Shown here: positions 63,867-64,000 of the stretch, piece by piece | Numbering within the stretch: position 1 is the first letter of the stretch | Layout of the letters: each line of letters begins with the position of its first letter | Origin: JAGTVG01 sp964543195 | GTDB lineage: Bacteria; Bacteroidota; Bacteroidia; Cytophagales; Cyclobacteriaceae | Reading direction: 5' to 3' | Assembly: GCA_964543195.1 (NCBI GenBank) | Contig: CAZIXF010000030.1 | Location: 1 to 64,000 of the forward strand | Length of the DNA: 64,000 bases | Translations under genes and position numbers: made by a program | Notes under the pieces: model-generated | What the model was told of the DNA's origin: nothing | Database searches by the model: none | The model's input: the letters and a program-made list of their open reading frames with translations, nothing else

Positions 63867-64000
63867 TAAACAGAAACAACTTCAGAAAATGTAGTTGGTT
63901 GCGGTACTGTCTTGCCTTCCAGTTTTAGCTGATCGATATATAATTCCATAGCCTCTTTTATATGGCTTTTAGTTTCTTCAATTGTATCACCAACAGTAAT
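63866..64000 (-). CDS. HicB-family antitoxin, C-terminal part (runs off the window)
   Basis: The visible 44 residues include VGDTIEETKSHIKEAMELYI and end TVPQPTTFSEVVSV, the typical C-terminus of HicB antitoxins (GDT-EEA-ANI-EAIELYLE pattern). The start and any HicA partner lie beyond position 64000. It would neutralise a HicA mRNA interferase. Confidence 0.8.
   Translation of the reverse strand: MTVGDTIEETKSHIKEAMELYIDQLKLEGKTVPQPTTFSEVVSV

Noticed and set aside
60228..63870. Diversity-generating retroelement (the four-helix-bundle proteins resemble Avd)
   Set aside because: No reverse transcriptase and no template/variable repeat pair with A-specific changes was found in the window.

Overview
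The window comes from a member of the Bacteroidota. It has a PorP/SprF-type protein next to a giant secreted protein with a gliding/type IX secretion C-terminal domain, no clear Shine-Dalgarno sites, tightly packed capsule/O-antigen genes, and the short palindromic and purine-rich intergenic repeats seen in many environmental Bacteroidota. No rRNA, tRNA or CRISPR array was found. The genus cannot be named from this sequence.

Layout. (1) 1-21.4 kb: a porP/sprF-like gene lies downstream of a 5,862-residue repeat-built surface protein, followed by an outer-membrane beta-barrel gene on the + strand. The block is bordered by purine-rich minisatellites and by an inverted pair of REP-like elements. 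(2) 21.4-32.7 kb: the conserved, GC-richer end of a surface-polysaccharide locus, with a WecA/MraY-type transferase, a FlaA1/CapD-type dehydratase, a PglC-type sugar transferase, GT4 transferases, an epimerase, a WcaF-type acetyltransferase and a Wzy-like polymerase. A GIY-YIG gene between two palindromes interrupts it. (3) 32.7-35.6 kb: an accessory island of toxin-antitoxin genes (HEPN/MNT, a broken RelBE pair, an orphan MNT), delimited by three copies of a palindromic repeat and by a partial duplicate of the neighbouring glycosyltransferase. (4) 35.7-60.2 kb: a long AT-richer minus-strand operon of GT4, GT2 and GT11 transferases, FkbM and class I methyltransferases, four sulfotransferase-like proteins, an FAD oxidoreductase and an SDR, headed by a Wzt-type ABC ATPase. 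One IS4-family element sits exactly at a gene junction. (5) 60.2-64.0 kb: an array of repeated wzt 5' ends, intact and broken four-helix-bundle genes, PIN and HicB toxin-antitoxin parts and TCGCGA-type repeats.

How the genes fit together. Parts 2 and 4 would make a lipid-linked, branched glycan decorated by sulfation, methylation and acetylation, and export it through an ABC transporter whose permease must lie beyond position 64000. Part 1 would make a long cell-surface adhesin or motility filament delivered by the type IX system.

The strongest candidate for something undescribed is part 5. At least three times the first ten codons of wzt are followed by the same roughly 97-base linker and a four-helix-bundle reading frame, and afterwards a fresh wzt start appears. 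This looks like an element that enters wzt just after its start and rebuilds the start downstream. A second theme is that the same intergenic repeat families occur in frame inside two glycosyltransferase genes.
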